Assembly: GCF_900167135.1 (NCBI RefSeq)
Contig: NZ_FUWZ01000004.1
Span: forward strand, 372,001-436,000
DNA length: 64,000 nt
Direction: 5' to 3'
DNA from: Chitinophaga eiseniae
GTDB lineage: Bacteria; Bacteroidota; Bacteroidia; Chitinophagales; Chitinophagaceae
Under the pieces are notes generated by a model. That model made no database searches. It saw only the letters and a list, made by a program, of their open reading frames with translations, and was not told the DNA's origin. The position numbers and the translations under genes were made by a program. Every line of letters starts with the position of its first letter. The stretch's first letter is position 1. Shown piece by piece: positions 56,639 to 64,000 of this stretch.

Positions 56639-57511
56639 ATGTACAAGCTGTCATACCTGAAGCAGGCAGTATTAGTATTGCTGCCGCTCATCACTATATC
56701 CACTATACTTTCCTGTAAGAAGAAAGAATACAGTCTTTCCCCGTTGCCTGACAAATCGGCCATTAACATGGAGGTGAAGCAGGACCTGACTGTGGACCCC
56801 GGAGGCAATACCCTCTACCTGATCAATCATACCGCGGAGGTCATCCCGGTGTGGGACTATGGCACCGGCAGATCGGGCCGGCAAACGGATACTATTCACT
56901 TTGCCTTCAAAGGCGACTATGTAATCCGGCGTTCCGCGCTGACAGGCGGAGGTATCGTGCAACTGGATTCTATTAAGGTCCGTGTCACCGCCGATAATCT
57001 GAATTACGTCAACGATCCCTTGTGGAATGCGCTTACCGGTGGCGTTGGCCAGGAAAAGACATGGGTGCTGGACATGGAGGCTACTGTGTTTGACGGTCCG
57101 CTTTTCTTTTATGGTACCGACAATGGCTGGGGAGGCGACTGCATGAAAACCGGCGGCGATTGCTGGTCATGGGCGCCCAAATACGCAGACAATACCTGGC
57201 TGATGCCCGCCGGCGATTATGGGACCATGACGTTTAGCCTGAAGGGAGGTCCGTTCGTGAAAGTAGTGCATCAACAGGTGCCGGCCAGAGGTACCGAAAA
57301 CGGGACTTTTTACCTGGACATTAATACTAAAAGACTCACTATGACGGATGCCACGCCTATTCACGATATGGGCCGCGACGCCTGTGTGGCGGCATGGGGC
57401 AATATCCGGCTGCTTTCATTAACTGAAAAATCCATGCAGCTGGGCGTGCTGAGGACCTCGTGCGACGGGCCGGCATTGCTGGTATATAACTATGTATCGA
57501 AACAACAGTAG
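56639..57511 (+). CDS. putative surface glycan-binding lipoprotein
   Basis: A 290-residue lipoprotein read from the ATG at 56639 (lipobox TILSCKKKEYSLSP). An N-terminal PKD-like Ig domain (about 35-120; MEVKQDLTVDPGGNTLYLINHTAEVIPVWDYG) is followed by a beta-rich aromatic domain (VLDMEATVFDGPLFFYGTDNGWGGDCMKTGGDCWSW). The exposed Trp/Tyr and its place directly after susD suggest a SusE/F-like binding protein. I do not recognise a named family for the C-terminal domain. Confidence 0.8.
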   Translation: MYKLSYLKQAVLVLLPLITISTILSCKKKEYSLSPLPDKSAINMEVKQDLTVDPGGNTLYLINHTAEVIPVWDYGTGRSGRQTDTIHFAFKGDYVIRRSALTGGGIVQLDSIKVRVTADNLNYVNDPLWNALTGGVGQEKTWVLDMEATVFDGPLFFYGTDNGWGGDCMKTGGDCWSWAPKYADNTWLMPAGDYGTMTFSLKGGPFVKVVHQQVPARGTENGTFYLDINTKRLTMTDATPIHDMGRDACVAAWGNIRLLSLTEKSMQLGVLRTSCDGPALLVYNYVSKQQ

Positions 57512-57540
57512 TACCGTGGAAATTGACATAATGCTACCGC

Positions 57541-57741
57541 ATGAAACCCTATTTGCCGGCAGCGATCATCCTGATGATCGCTGTCGTTGTTTCCTGTAAA
57601 ATGCATAACAGAGATGTTATGTTACAGGGATTGAACCAAATGTTATCGCTATCTGATTTTTATGCTAAAGAAATTATTTTTTATATGGGCATGTTGTTGC
57701 CTTTTTTGTTCCGGCGCCTTTGCGCAGCTTACCATGTCTAA
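57541..57741 (+). CDS. possible small lipoprotein, overlapping the next gene
   Basis: A 66-codon frame opens with a convincing lipoprotein signal (MKPYLPAAIILMIAVVVSCKMHNRD, Cys19). It then continues for only about 45 residues, the last 26 codons overlapping the start of the esterase in another frame. It may be a short lipoprotein, a translationally coupled leader, or the remnant of a longer gene. No homologue is recognised. Confidence 0.4.
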   Translation: MKPYLPAAIILMIAVVVSCKMHNRDVMLQGLNQMLSLSDFYAKEIIFYMGMLLPFLFRRLCAAYHV

Positions 57742-59593
57742 AGTGTTTGGTGATAGCATGGTGTTGCAGCGTAACCAGCCCATCCCTGTTTGGGGATGGG
57801 CCCCGCCCGGAACGTTGATAACGGCCGTGCTGGGAACAGCGCAGGCGAAAGTCATAACAGGCAAAGACGGTAAATGGACGCTTCGTTTCCCGTCACGTAA
57901 AGCCGGGGGGCCTTTTACATTGAAGGTATCCGGCGCCGATACAGCCGTTGAATATAAAAATGTACTGATCGGTGATGTATGGCTGGCTTCCGGTCAGTCC
58001 AACATGGAATGGCCCGTGAAGGACGCTAAAGACGCCGCCAAAGAAATAGCGGCCTCTCACTGGCCACAGATACGATTTTTGGTGGTGGACCATCACAAAA
58101 GCCTGACGCCACAGCAAGACATCCCGGGTGGAAAATGGAAAGCCTGTGATACAGCCAATACCGGCGGCTTTTCTGCAGTGGCTTATTATTTTGCGCGCAA
58201 GGTCCACCAGGAGCAGGGCGTTCCGGTCGGCATCATCCAGAGTACCTGGGGCGGCACGCCGGTGGAGGCATGGACCGGCAGGGAAGGACTGCTGGCATCT
58301 CCCATCACAAAGTCCCGGGTACTGGCCAACGACACGCTCACGACCGCCGATTTTGTACAGGATAGCATAGACCTGGTACGCTTCTGGGAGGTAGTATATC
58401 ACCCGCAAAACAATGCGGACCGGGAAGTGCCGTCGGAAACATTCAGTGACGCAACATGGCCACAGGTGCAGATGCCCGGGCTGGTGAAGGACTTTGGCGG
58501 GCCATACGAAGGGATCGTATGGATGCGCAAAAAGATCACGCTGCCTGCCTCTTTTACAGGAAAAGCCCTGACGGTGGAATTAGGCCACCCTGAAATGAAC
58601 TATTCCCTGTATGTCAACGGACACGAGATCTGTAAGAACATCTGGAACGCCAGTCCGTCTCATCATTACACTGTCCCTCCGGAAATGCTGAAGACGGGAG
58701 AGAACGTCATCGCGCTGCGGATCGCCATGCTGTGGGGCGGGGGTGGGTTGAACCCGCCGGCGGACAGCATCTATGTAACGGATGGGGCTACACGCATTTC
58801 GCTGGCAGGGCCGTGGCGATATAAAAAAGATGTGGAAACAACAGCATTGGCTATACGAAATTATCACTGCTATCCAGCTATGTTGTACAACGCCATGGTC
58901 CACCCGCTTGTGCCTTATGCGATCAAAGGCGCAATCTGGTACCAGGGGGAAGCCAACGAATACGCTGCCTTCGATTATCGGCAGTTATTCCCTAACCTGA
59001 TCAAAGACTGGCGCCAACGCTGGCAGCAGGGGAATTTTCCTTTTCTGTATGTGCAGCTGGCCAACTTTAAGAAGATAAAGCCACAGCCTTCGGAGAGTGA
59101 ATGGGCCGAGGTGAGGGAGGCACAGTCCATGACGCTGTCGCTTCCCAACACGGGGATGGCCTGTATCATCGATTTGGGAGAGGCAGGTAATATTCACCCT
59201 GCCAACAAACAGGAAGTGGGCCGCAGGCTGGCTTTAGTAGCAGGTAAACAGGTATATCATCACAAGGGCATAGCGTCAGGGCCTTCTTTTGCCGGCTTTA
59301 CAAAAGAGCCTCATCGCATCCGCGTCCGTTTTACAGGTACGGGGACCGGCCTCGCAGCAAGCGATGGCAAAGCGGTGACCGGTTTCGCCATTGCCGGCGC
59401 TGACAAACGCTTCTATTGGGCTAACGCCATCATCGAGGGAAATGAAGTGGTTGTTTATGCAGACGAGGTGGCAACGCCAACGGCTGTACGTTACGCCTGG
59501 GCCGACAATCCGGTTTGTAACCTGGTTAATTCCGCAGGTCTTCCCGCCGTTCCGTTCAGGACGGACAACTGGAAAGGGCTAACACAGCCATAA
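57662..59593 (+). CDS. sialate O-acetylesterase-family carbohydrate esterase, exported
   Basis: A 643-residue SGNH-fold esterase with a signal peptide ending GAFAQ. The nucleophile is S113 (WLASGQSNMEWP), followed by STWGGTPVEAWTGREG and IWYQGEANEYAAFDY. The family's inserted galactose-binding-like beta domain is at about 240-380. Members annotated as sialate 9-O-acetylesterases often remove acetyl groups from plant glycans in Bacteroidetes. Here acetylated galactose or arabinose of xyloglucan is the likely substrate, since no sialic-acid gene is nearby. Its stop is 3 bp from the stop of the convergent sensor gene. Confidence 0.92.
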   Translation: MLKKLFFIWACCCLFCSGAFAQLTMSKVFGDSMVLQRNQPIPVWGWAPPGTLITAVLGTAQAKVITGKDGKWTLRFPSRKAGGPFTLKVSGADTAVEYKNVLIGDVWLASGQSNMEWPVKDAKDAAKEIAASHWPQIRFLVVDHHKSLTPQQDIPGGKWKACDTANTGGFSAVAYYFARKVHQEQGVPVGIIQSTWGGTPVEAWTGREGLLASPITKSRVLANDTLTTADFVQDSIDLVRFWEVVYHPQNNADREVPSETFSDATWPQVQMPGLVKDFGGPYEGIVWMRKKITLPASFTGKALTVELGHPEMNYSLYVNGHEICKNIWNASPSHHYTVPPEMLKTGENVIALRIAMLWGGGGLNPPADSIYVTDGATRISLAGPWRYKKDVETTALAIRNYHCYPAMLYNAMVHPLVPYAIKGAIWYQGEANEYAAFDYRQLFPNLIKDWRQRWQQGNFPFLYVQLANFKKIKPQPSESEWAEVREAQSMTLSLPNTGMACIIDLGEAGNIHPANKQEVGRRLALVAGKQVYHHKGIASGPSFAGFTKEPHRIRVRFTGTGTGLAASDGKAVTGFAIAGADKRFYWANAIIEGNEVVVYADEVATPTAVRYAWADNPVCNLVNSAGLPAVPFRTDNWKGLTQP

Positions 59594-59596
59594 TGG

Positions 59597-62500
59597 TCAG
59601 CTGTCGTTTTCCTTTTTATTCGCCACATACTGCGAAGGCAGCACCTTGAATTCTTCCTTAAAAAATTTCGAGAATTGTTTGGGGTTATTAAACCCCACGT
59701 TATAGGCGATCTCCGCGATAGTCATACCGCTTTTTTCCAGTAGTTGCGCTGCGCGCTTCAGCCGGATGGAGCGGATGAACTCCAGCGGGGATTTGCCGGT
59801 AAGCGCTACGATCTTCCGGTAAAGCGTCACCCGGTTCATATGCATGGCAGCGCTGAAATCTTCCACGGAGAAGTCCGGATTGTCCATCTGTTGCTCGATG
59901 ATGTCCAGCGCATTTTGCAGGAAGGCGGCATCTACAGAGGTAACGGTTATTTCGGCGGGATTTACTTCAATTTGCTTCTGGAATCTTTTCTGCAGTAGTT
60001 TCTGTTGCGCCAGCAGGTTTTTTATCCGGGAATCCAGTATCTCAAAAGTAAAGGGCTTGGTGATATAGTCATTGGCGCCCGCTGCAAAGGCCTGCAGCTG
60101 CCTGCCTTCGTCGCCTACGGCCGTGAGCAGGATCACGGGGATATGCGCCGTCCCGGTTTCCGTTCTGATATTTTTGACCAGGTCAATGCCGTCTGACAAA
60201 GGCATCATAATATCGCTGACCACCAGGTCCGGATTACATGATTTCACCTTTTCCCAGCCTTCCTTGCCATTGGTGGCTTCCTCAATATGAAACTGACCTC
60301 TCAGGTTATCTTTCAGATAGAAGCGAATGTCTTCATTGTCTTCCACTACAAGGATGGTTTTCAGCTTGCTGTTTTTTCGCGTTTCCCCGGACAACATTTG
60401 CGTCGTGTCTTCCCCGGTTAACATTGGCGTGGTACTGCGTATAACGGGATCGTATATTTTTTGGGCCGGAATACGTACGGTAAAGCAGGTGCCGAGCCCA
60501 GGCGCGCTCTTCACTGTGATTACGCCGTGGTGAAGTTTTACAAACTCCCGGGTAATGGCCAGTCCTATGCCCGTGCCCTGGTTCGCCATTTCTGCCGGTA
60601 CATCTGTCTGGAAGAAACGTTCAAAGATTTTCTGTTGCTGGTTTTCGGGGATGCCGATGCCGGTGTCCCGGACTTCGATGATGAGCGTTGCATCGCCTTC
60701 ATTGCCGGAAGGAGGGTCCGTGGAAAGCTGTAAAGTGACGGTACCATTGTCCGGCGTATATTTAAATGCGTTAGACAGCAGGTTGAACAGGATTTTTTCA
60801 ATCTTGTCTTTATCAAAATAGATTTCAAGATGGTCAATAGCGGACATGACATTAAAAGTGATCATCTTCTTCTCCGCGATGTCTGTAAAGGAGCGGCTGA
60901 TGTCCCGGATAAACTGCACAATGTCTCCCATAGCCAGGTGCAGCCGGATGGCCTGTACTTCCATCTTTCTGAAATCCAGCAGTTGGTTGACAAGGTTCAG
61001 TAATCTTTTGGCATTACGGAGCACCAGCCCCAGCTGTTTTTGCTGGGATTCGTTCTCCGTGTTTTTGATGATGGTGTCCAGGGGAGAGATGATCAGGCTC
61101 AACGGCGTACGCAGTTCGTGACTGACATTGGTAAAGAATTTAGTTTTCACCTGTTCTATGGCATGGGCCCTTTCCGCCTCGCGGCGCTGTTGTTCCACTT
61201 CGTACCGCATATGTATCCTGTCCAGCGTAATACGCCGCGCCAGCGCGAACAGTCCGGCGGCTGTCAGCAGATAAAGAACGAAAGCGAAGGGGGTTCGCCA
61301 GAAAGGGGGCTCCACACGAATCTTCAGCGATATGGGCTCGCTCCAGGAACCATCGCTGTTGAGCGTTTTGACTTTAAACGTATAATGCCCCGGGTCCAGG
61401 TTGGTGTAGGTGGCTTTGCGCTGGCCGCCGTCTGCGTAAAGCCAGTCGGTGTTAAATCCTTCCAGCGTATAGGCGTACCGGTAATGTGCCTTGTGACCAT
61501 AGTCGAGGGAGGCAAATTCGATGGAGAATACGTTCTCCCGGTATTTCAGGTCAATGTTTCCGAGTTTGGAAAGGGATTGCTCCAGCACAATGCGGCCGTT
61601 GAAGATTTCACCCGGCCTGATGTTGCTGTTCAATATCTGCAGGCCGGTGAAGATAAGCTTGGAACGATTAACAGTTTTGGCTACCTGGTTGGTATTAATA
61701 ATGTTGAAACCGGAGGGACCGCCGAAGATCAGTTCTCCGGCGCTGGTTTTGAGGGCCGCGTTGTCATTGAATTCGCGGTTCTGGAGGTTGTTGGATTCAT
61801 CGTAACCGACAACCGACAACGTAATGCCCTTGCCGTTCTGCCGTGGTGTGGCGCTGCATAGGCCGCTGGGGGTGGACAGCCATAGCCTTTGCGTGTTGTC
61901 TTCCAGTATATTGAGTATGATATTGTCCGGGAGGCCGTCAGCCATGGTGAACAACTCAAAGTCGCCGGTCTGCTCGTTGAACAGGTTGAGCCCTTCATGA
62001 GTGCCTACCCACACGCGGCCTTTGCTGTCTTCCAGGAAACAGATGACGTTATTGCTGCTCAGGCTTTTTTTATCGCTGCTATGACGGTAGGTAGTGATTT
62101 GTTTTTTGTCCGGGGAAAAGACCATGATCCCATAGGTGGTGCCGGTCCATAGATTGCCTTTGCGGTCGTCCATCAGCGCGGAAATGTAGTTGGACGACTG
62201 GTTGCCGGTCCTTTCCCGGAAGAAGTGGGCGAAACGGCCGGTCTTCCGGTCCAGCAGGTCCAGCCCGGTTCCCCAGGTGCCTACCCACAAGCGGCGGTCT
62301 TTGTCTTCATAGACTTCCCATACCTTATCGTCCGCGAGGGACGACGTGTCCTGATCGTTGTGCCGGTAACGGGTAAATTTTTTTCCGTCGAAGCTGTTGA
62401 GTCCTCCGAAGTAGGTGCCTATCCACAGCACGTTCTGATGGTCCAGGCAGAGGCTTACGATGACGTTGTTGCTGATGCTGTTGGGATTGCGGGGATCATG

Positions 62501-63685
62501 CTGATATTGCCGGAAGGTATTGGTTTTCCTGTCAAAATAGAGGAGACCGCCACCGTTGGTGCCTATCCAGAGGTTGCCCTGTTTGTCTTCCACGAAGCGG
62601 TTCACATCATCATAGGGAAGACTACCGGCATCCGACTCCTGGTGATGATAATGCGGGAATTGCAGGATATTGCTATTGAGATAATTGACGCCCTGTTTGT
62701 AGGTGCCCGCCCACAGGATGCCGTTATCATCCTTGTACAAGGCGTTGATGCTGTTTTGACCCAGGCTCTGGGGATTCTTAGGATCGTTGAGCAAATAGGT
62801 CGTATGGAAATTTTTCTTTTTATCGATCAGCGCAATGCCGCCATGATCGGTGGCTATCCATATGAGGCCGCTGTTGTCCTGGACGATCTGGCTTACAAGG
62901 CCGGATGACAGGCGGGAAGGAGCGGAGTTTTCATTGAAAGGTCTTACGGAATTGTCTTGCGGACGGAAGAGGTAGGCGCCATAGGCGAAACTCCAGAGCC
63001 AAATGTCGCCATCGCTGTCAATAAAAAGGTTGGTAGGCGGGCGCTCTTTGGCCTGTTGCTGAACGGCAGTACTCGTGGAGATGGTTTTGCCGGAGGTGAT
63101 GTCATAATGTTGTAAGACGCCGTTCTGTTGCAGCAGCCATATAGTGCCGGCGGCTGCTTCCCGGACGGCTATGATTTTATTTCCGGCATTGATGTTCATT
63201 CTTTTCGCCTGTTTGTTGACATACAGGAAAAGATCGCCGTTCTCATATAAAAACCAGTATCGCCCATTCGTTCCTTTGGTGATATTGTACACAGTACCTT
63301 CGGGTAGCCCCAGTGATTTCAGATAGTCGTTGGCGTTAGCAGAGAAACGTTCGGTATGACTATCGTAGACCGACGGGCCGCCTTTTGTTGCCACCCACAT
63401 TTTTTCATCCGGAAGTTCATACAGCGAAAGCACATAGTTGTCGGTCAGTGAAGTGCTGTCGTTCTGACGGCTGCGCAGCACCTTGCAGGTATAGCCGTCG
63501 TAGCGGTTAAGCCCCGATACCGTGCCGAACCACAGGTAGCCGTCCGGGTCCTTGAGGATCGCTGTCACCTGGTTATGCGACAAACCGGAATAGATATCCA
63601 GTTTGGAAAAGTTGTAGGGAGCTGTCTGTGCAAAAACCTGGAAAGGTAATGCCAGTATAGCCATTAGAACGAAAACGCGCATCAT
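59597..63685 (-). CDS. hybrid two-component system sensor (one-component HTCS)
   Basis: A 1362-residue inner-membrane regulator. Signal peptide 1-20 (VFVLMAILALPFQVFAQ). Residues 25-680 form two-bladed periplasmic propellers of repeated regulator motifs (DPDGYLWFGTVSGLNRYDG, DDRKGNLWTGTTYGIMVF, EDSKGRVWVGTHEGLNLF). A Y_Y_Y domain (to about 790) precedes one membrane helix (FAFVLYLLTAAGLFALA). The kinase follows with H856 (NVSHELRTPLSLI), an ATPase domain, a receiver with D1158 (VVSDIMMP), and an AraC-type helix-turn-helix (about 1255-1355; VGFNNPKQFSKFFKEEF). Such proteins bind a specific oligosaccharide in the periplasm and activate their polysaccharide locus. Either 63685 or 63682 is the start. 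Confidence 0.96.
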   Translation of the reverse strand: MMRVFVLMAILALPFQVFAQTAPYNFSKLDIYSGLSHNQVTAILKDPDGYLWFGTVSGLNRYDGYTCKVLRSRQNDSTSLTDNYVLSLYELPDEKMWVATKGGPSVYDSHTERFSANANDYLKSLGLPEGTVYNITKGTNGRYWFLYENGDLFLYVNKQAKRMNINAGNKIIAVREAAAGTIWLLQQNGVLQHYDITSGKTISTSTAVQQQAKERPPTNLFIDSDGDIWLWSFAYGAYLFRPQDNSVRPFNENSAPSRLSSGLVSQIVQDNSGLIWIATDHGGIALIDKKKNFHTTYLLNDPKNPQSLGQNSINALYKDDNGILWAGTYKQGVNYLNSNILQFPHYHHQESDAGSLPYDDVNRFVEDKQGNLWIGTNGGGLLYFDRKTNTFRQYQHDPRNPNSISNNVIVSLCLDHQNVLWIGTYFGGLNSFDGKKFTRYRHNDQDTSSLADDKVWEVYEDKDRRLWVGTWGTGLDLLDRKTGRFAHFFRERTGNQSSNYISALMDDRKGNLWTGTTYGIMVFSPDKKQITTYRHSSDKKSLSSNNVICFLEDSKGRVWVGTHEGLNLFNEQTGDFELFTMADGLPDNIILNILEDNTQRLWLSTPSGLCSATPRQNGKGITLSVVGYDESNNLQNREFNDNAALKTSAGELIFGGPSGFNIINTNQVAKTVNRSKLIFTGLQILNSNIRPGEIFNGRIVLEQSLSKLGNIDLKYRENVFSIEFASLDYGHKAHYRYAYTLEGFNTDWLYADGGQRKATYTNLDPGHYTFKVKTLNSDGSWSEPISLKIRVEPPFWRTPFAFVLYLLTAAGLFALARRITLDRIHMRYEVEQQRREAERAHAIEQVKTKFFTNVSHELRTPLSLIISPLDTIIKNTENESQQKQLGLVLRNAKRLLNLVNQLLDFRKMEVQAIRLHLAMGDIVQFIRDISRSFTDIAEKKMITFNVMSAIDHLEIYFDKDKIEKILFNLLSNAFKYTPDNGTVTLQLSTDPPSGNEGDATLIIEVRDTGIGIPENQQQKIFERFFQTDVPAEMANQGTGIGLAITREFVKLHHGVITVKSAPGLGTCFTVRIPAQKIYDPVIRSTTPMLTGEDTTQMLSGETRKNSKLKTILVVEDNEDIRFYLKDNLRGQFHIEEATNGKEGWEKVKSCNPDLVVSDIMMPLSDGIDLVKNIRTETGTAHIPVILLTAVGDEGRQLQAFAAGANDYITKPFTFEILDSRIKNLLAQQKLLQKRFQKQIEVNPAEITVTSVDAAFLQNALDIIEQQMDNPDFSVEDFSAAMHMNRVTLYRKIVALTGKSPLEFIRSIRLKRAAQLLEKSGMTIAEIAYNVGFNNPKQFSKFFKEEFKVLPSQYVANKKENDS

Positions 63686-63933
63686 AACGTGTTGAACTTA
63701 GAATTTATTACTGCAGCATAGGAACGCCATCTGATATCCTGTGTCGCCATAAAAAAAGAAAACGCAGCGAAACGACAGCAATGTTTGGAAGGCCCCGGCC
63801 CCAAAGGAACTAAAATCCTGCTAAAACGCTACCCCGGCCAAACTACGAGTCTCTGCACGTAAGTTAAAAATAATTGTAGTAATGACAAATAATATTTTTA
63901 AATTGTCCGTCGCTAAGTCGCAGATGCAATGTT
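63686..63933. other. divergent intergenic region between the sensor and the right-edge gene
   Basis: This 248-bp region separates two divergent genes. It holds the third copy of the candidate operator near its right end. The part next to the sensor start has no clear promoter consensus. Confidence 0.5.
63871..63905 (+). promoter_or_regulatory. candidate operator/promoter, copy 3
   Basis: TAATTGTAGTAATGACA (63871-63887) shares 14 of 17 bases with the copy at 38760. It is followed by AATAATATTTTTAAATTG in the place of the -7 region, giving the same layout. It lies 46 bp before the right-edge gene. Confidence 0.5.
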
Positions 63934-64000
63934 ATGAAGAAAAATAAACTGATCAAAAAATGGAGATGGTGGTTGCCGGCGTGCAGCCTGATGCTGGCAG
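63934..64000 (+). CDS. exported protein, cut by the window edge
   Basis: Only the first 22 codons are present, from the ATG at 63934. They look like a signal peptide: basic start (MKKNKLIKKWRWW) then a hydrophobic run (LPACSLMLA). The candidate operator upstream suggests it belongs to the polysaccharide/arabinose regulon. The product cannot be identified from this fragment. Confidence 0.6.
   Translation, partial: MKKNKLIKKWRWWLPACSLMLA

Overview
The window looks like a chromosomal segment from a soil or plant-associated Bacteroidetes bacterium, most likely a Chitinophagaceae member close to Chitinophaga. The reasons are two SusC/SusD outer-membrane pairs, a hybrid two-component sensor, C-terminal type IX secretion sorting domains, several lipoproteins, a Nudix-type arabinose regulator, and promoters resembling TTTG-N19-TAnnTTTG. 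No organism name can be proved from the sequence alone. I found no rRNA, tRNA, CRISPR array, transposase or phage gene.

Region 1 (1-26.6 kb) is a mosaic of short transcription units. It holds an Old Yellow Enzyme, a secreted protein of unknown function and a SUKH-type protein (both on the minus strand), and a 6.7-kb megasynthase with the order fatty-acyl-AMP ligase, ACP, KS, AT, ACP, aminotransferase. Next come a T9SS-exported metalloprotease, an AraC/GyrI regulator, an agmatine-deiminase-like lipoprotein, a barstar-like protein, and a TlpA / CBM9-like / outer-membrane-barrel operon. The region ends with a PI-PLC lipoprotein, a serine protease fused to a DNA/RNA non-specific nuclease, and an AraC regulator divergent from a zinc alcohol dehydrogenase.

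Region 2 (27.2-63.7 kb) is one large polysaccharide utilization locus, nearly all on the plus strand. The order is susC-susD-surface glycan-binding lipoprotein, GH42, GH39, GH5, GH51, ribulokinase, ribulose-phosphate epimerase, arabinose isomerase, SSS symporter, Nudix-type AraR-like regulator, GH29, GH31, second susC-susD, a binding lipoprotein and a sialate-O-acetylesterase-family esterase. A convergent hybrid two-component sensor follows, and a truncated exported protein starts at the right edge. The enzyme set matches a decorated xyloglucan: endo-glucanase for the backbone, alpha-xylosidase, beta-galactosidase, alpha-fucosidase, arabinofuranosidase and acetylesterase. The arabinose released would be taken up by the symporter and converted to xylulose 5-phosphate by enzymes encoded inside the same locus.

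Three near-identical sites (core TAATTGTA-N4-TGACA) lie 39-256 bp upstream of the GH51-ara block, GH29 and the right-edge gene, and are the best candidate operators. The most unusual genes are the orphan megasynthase and the protease-nuclease fusion.
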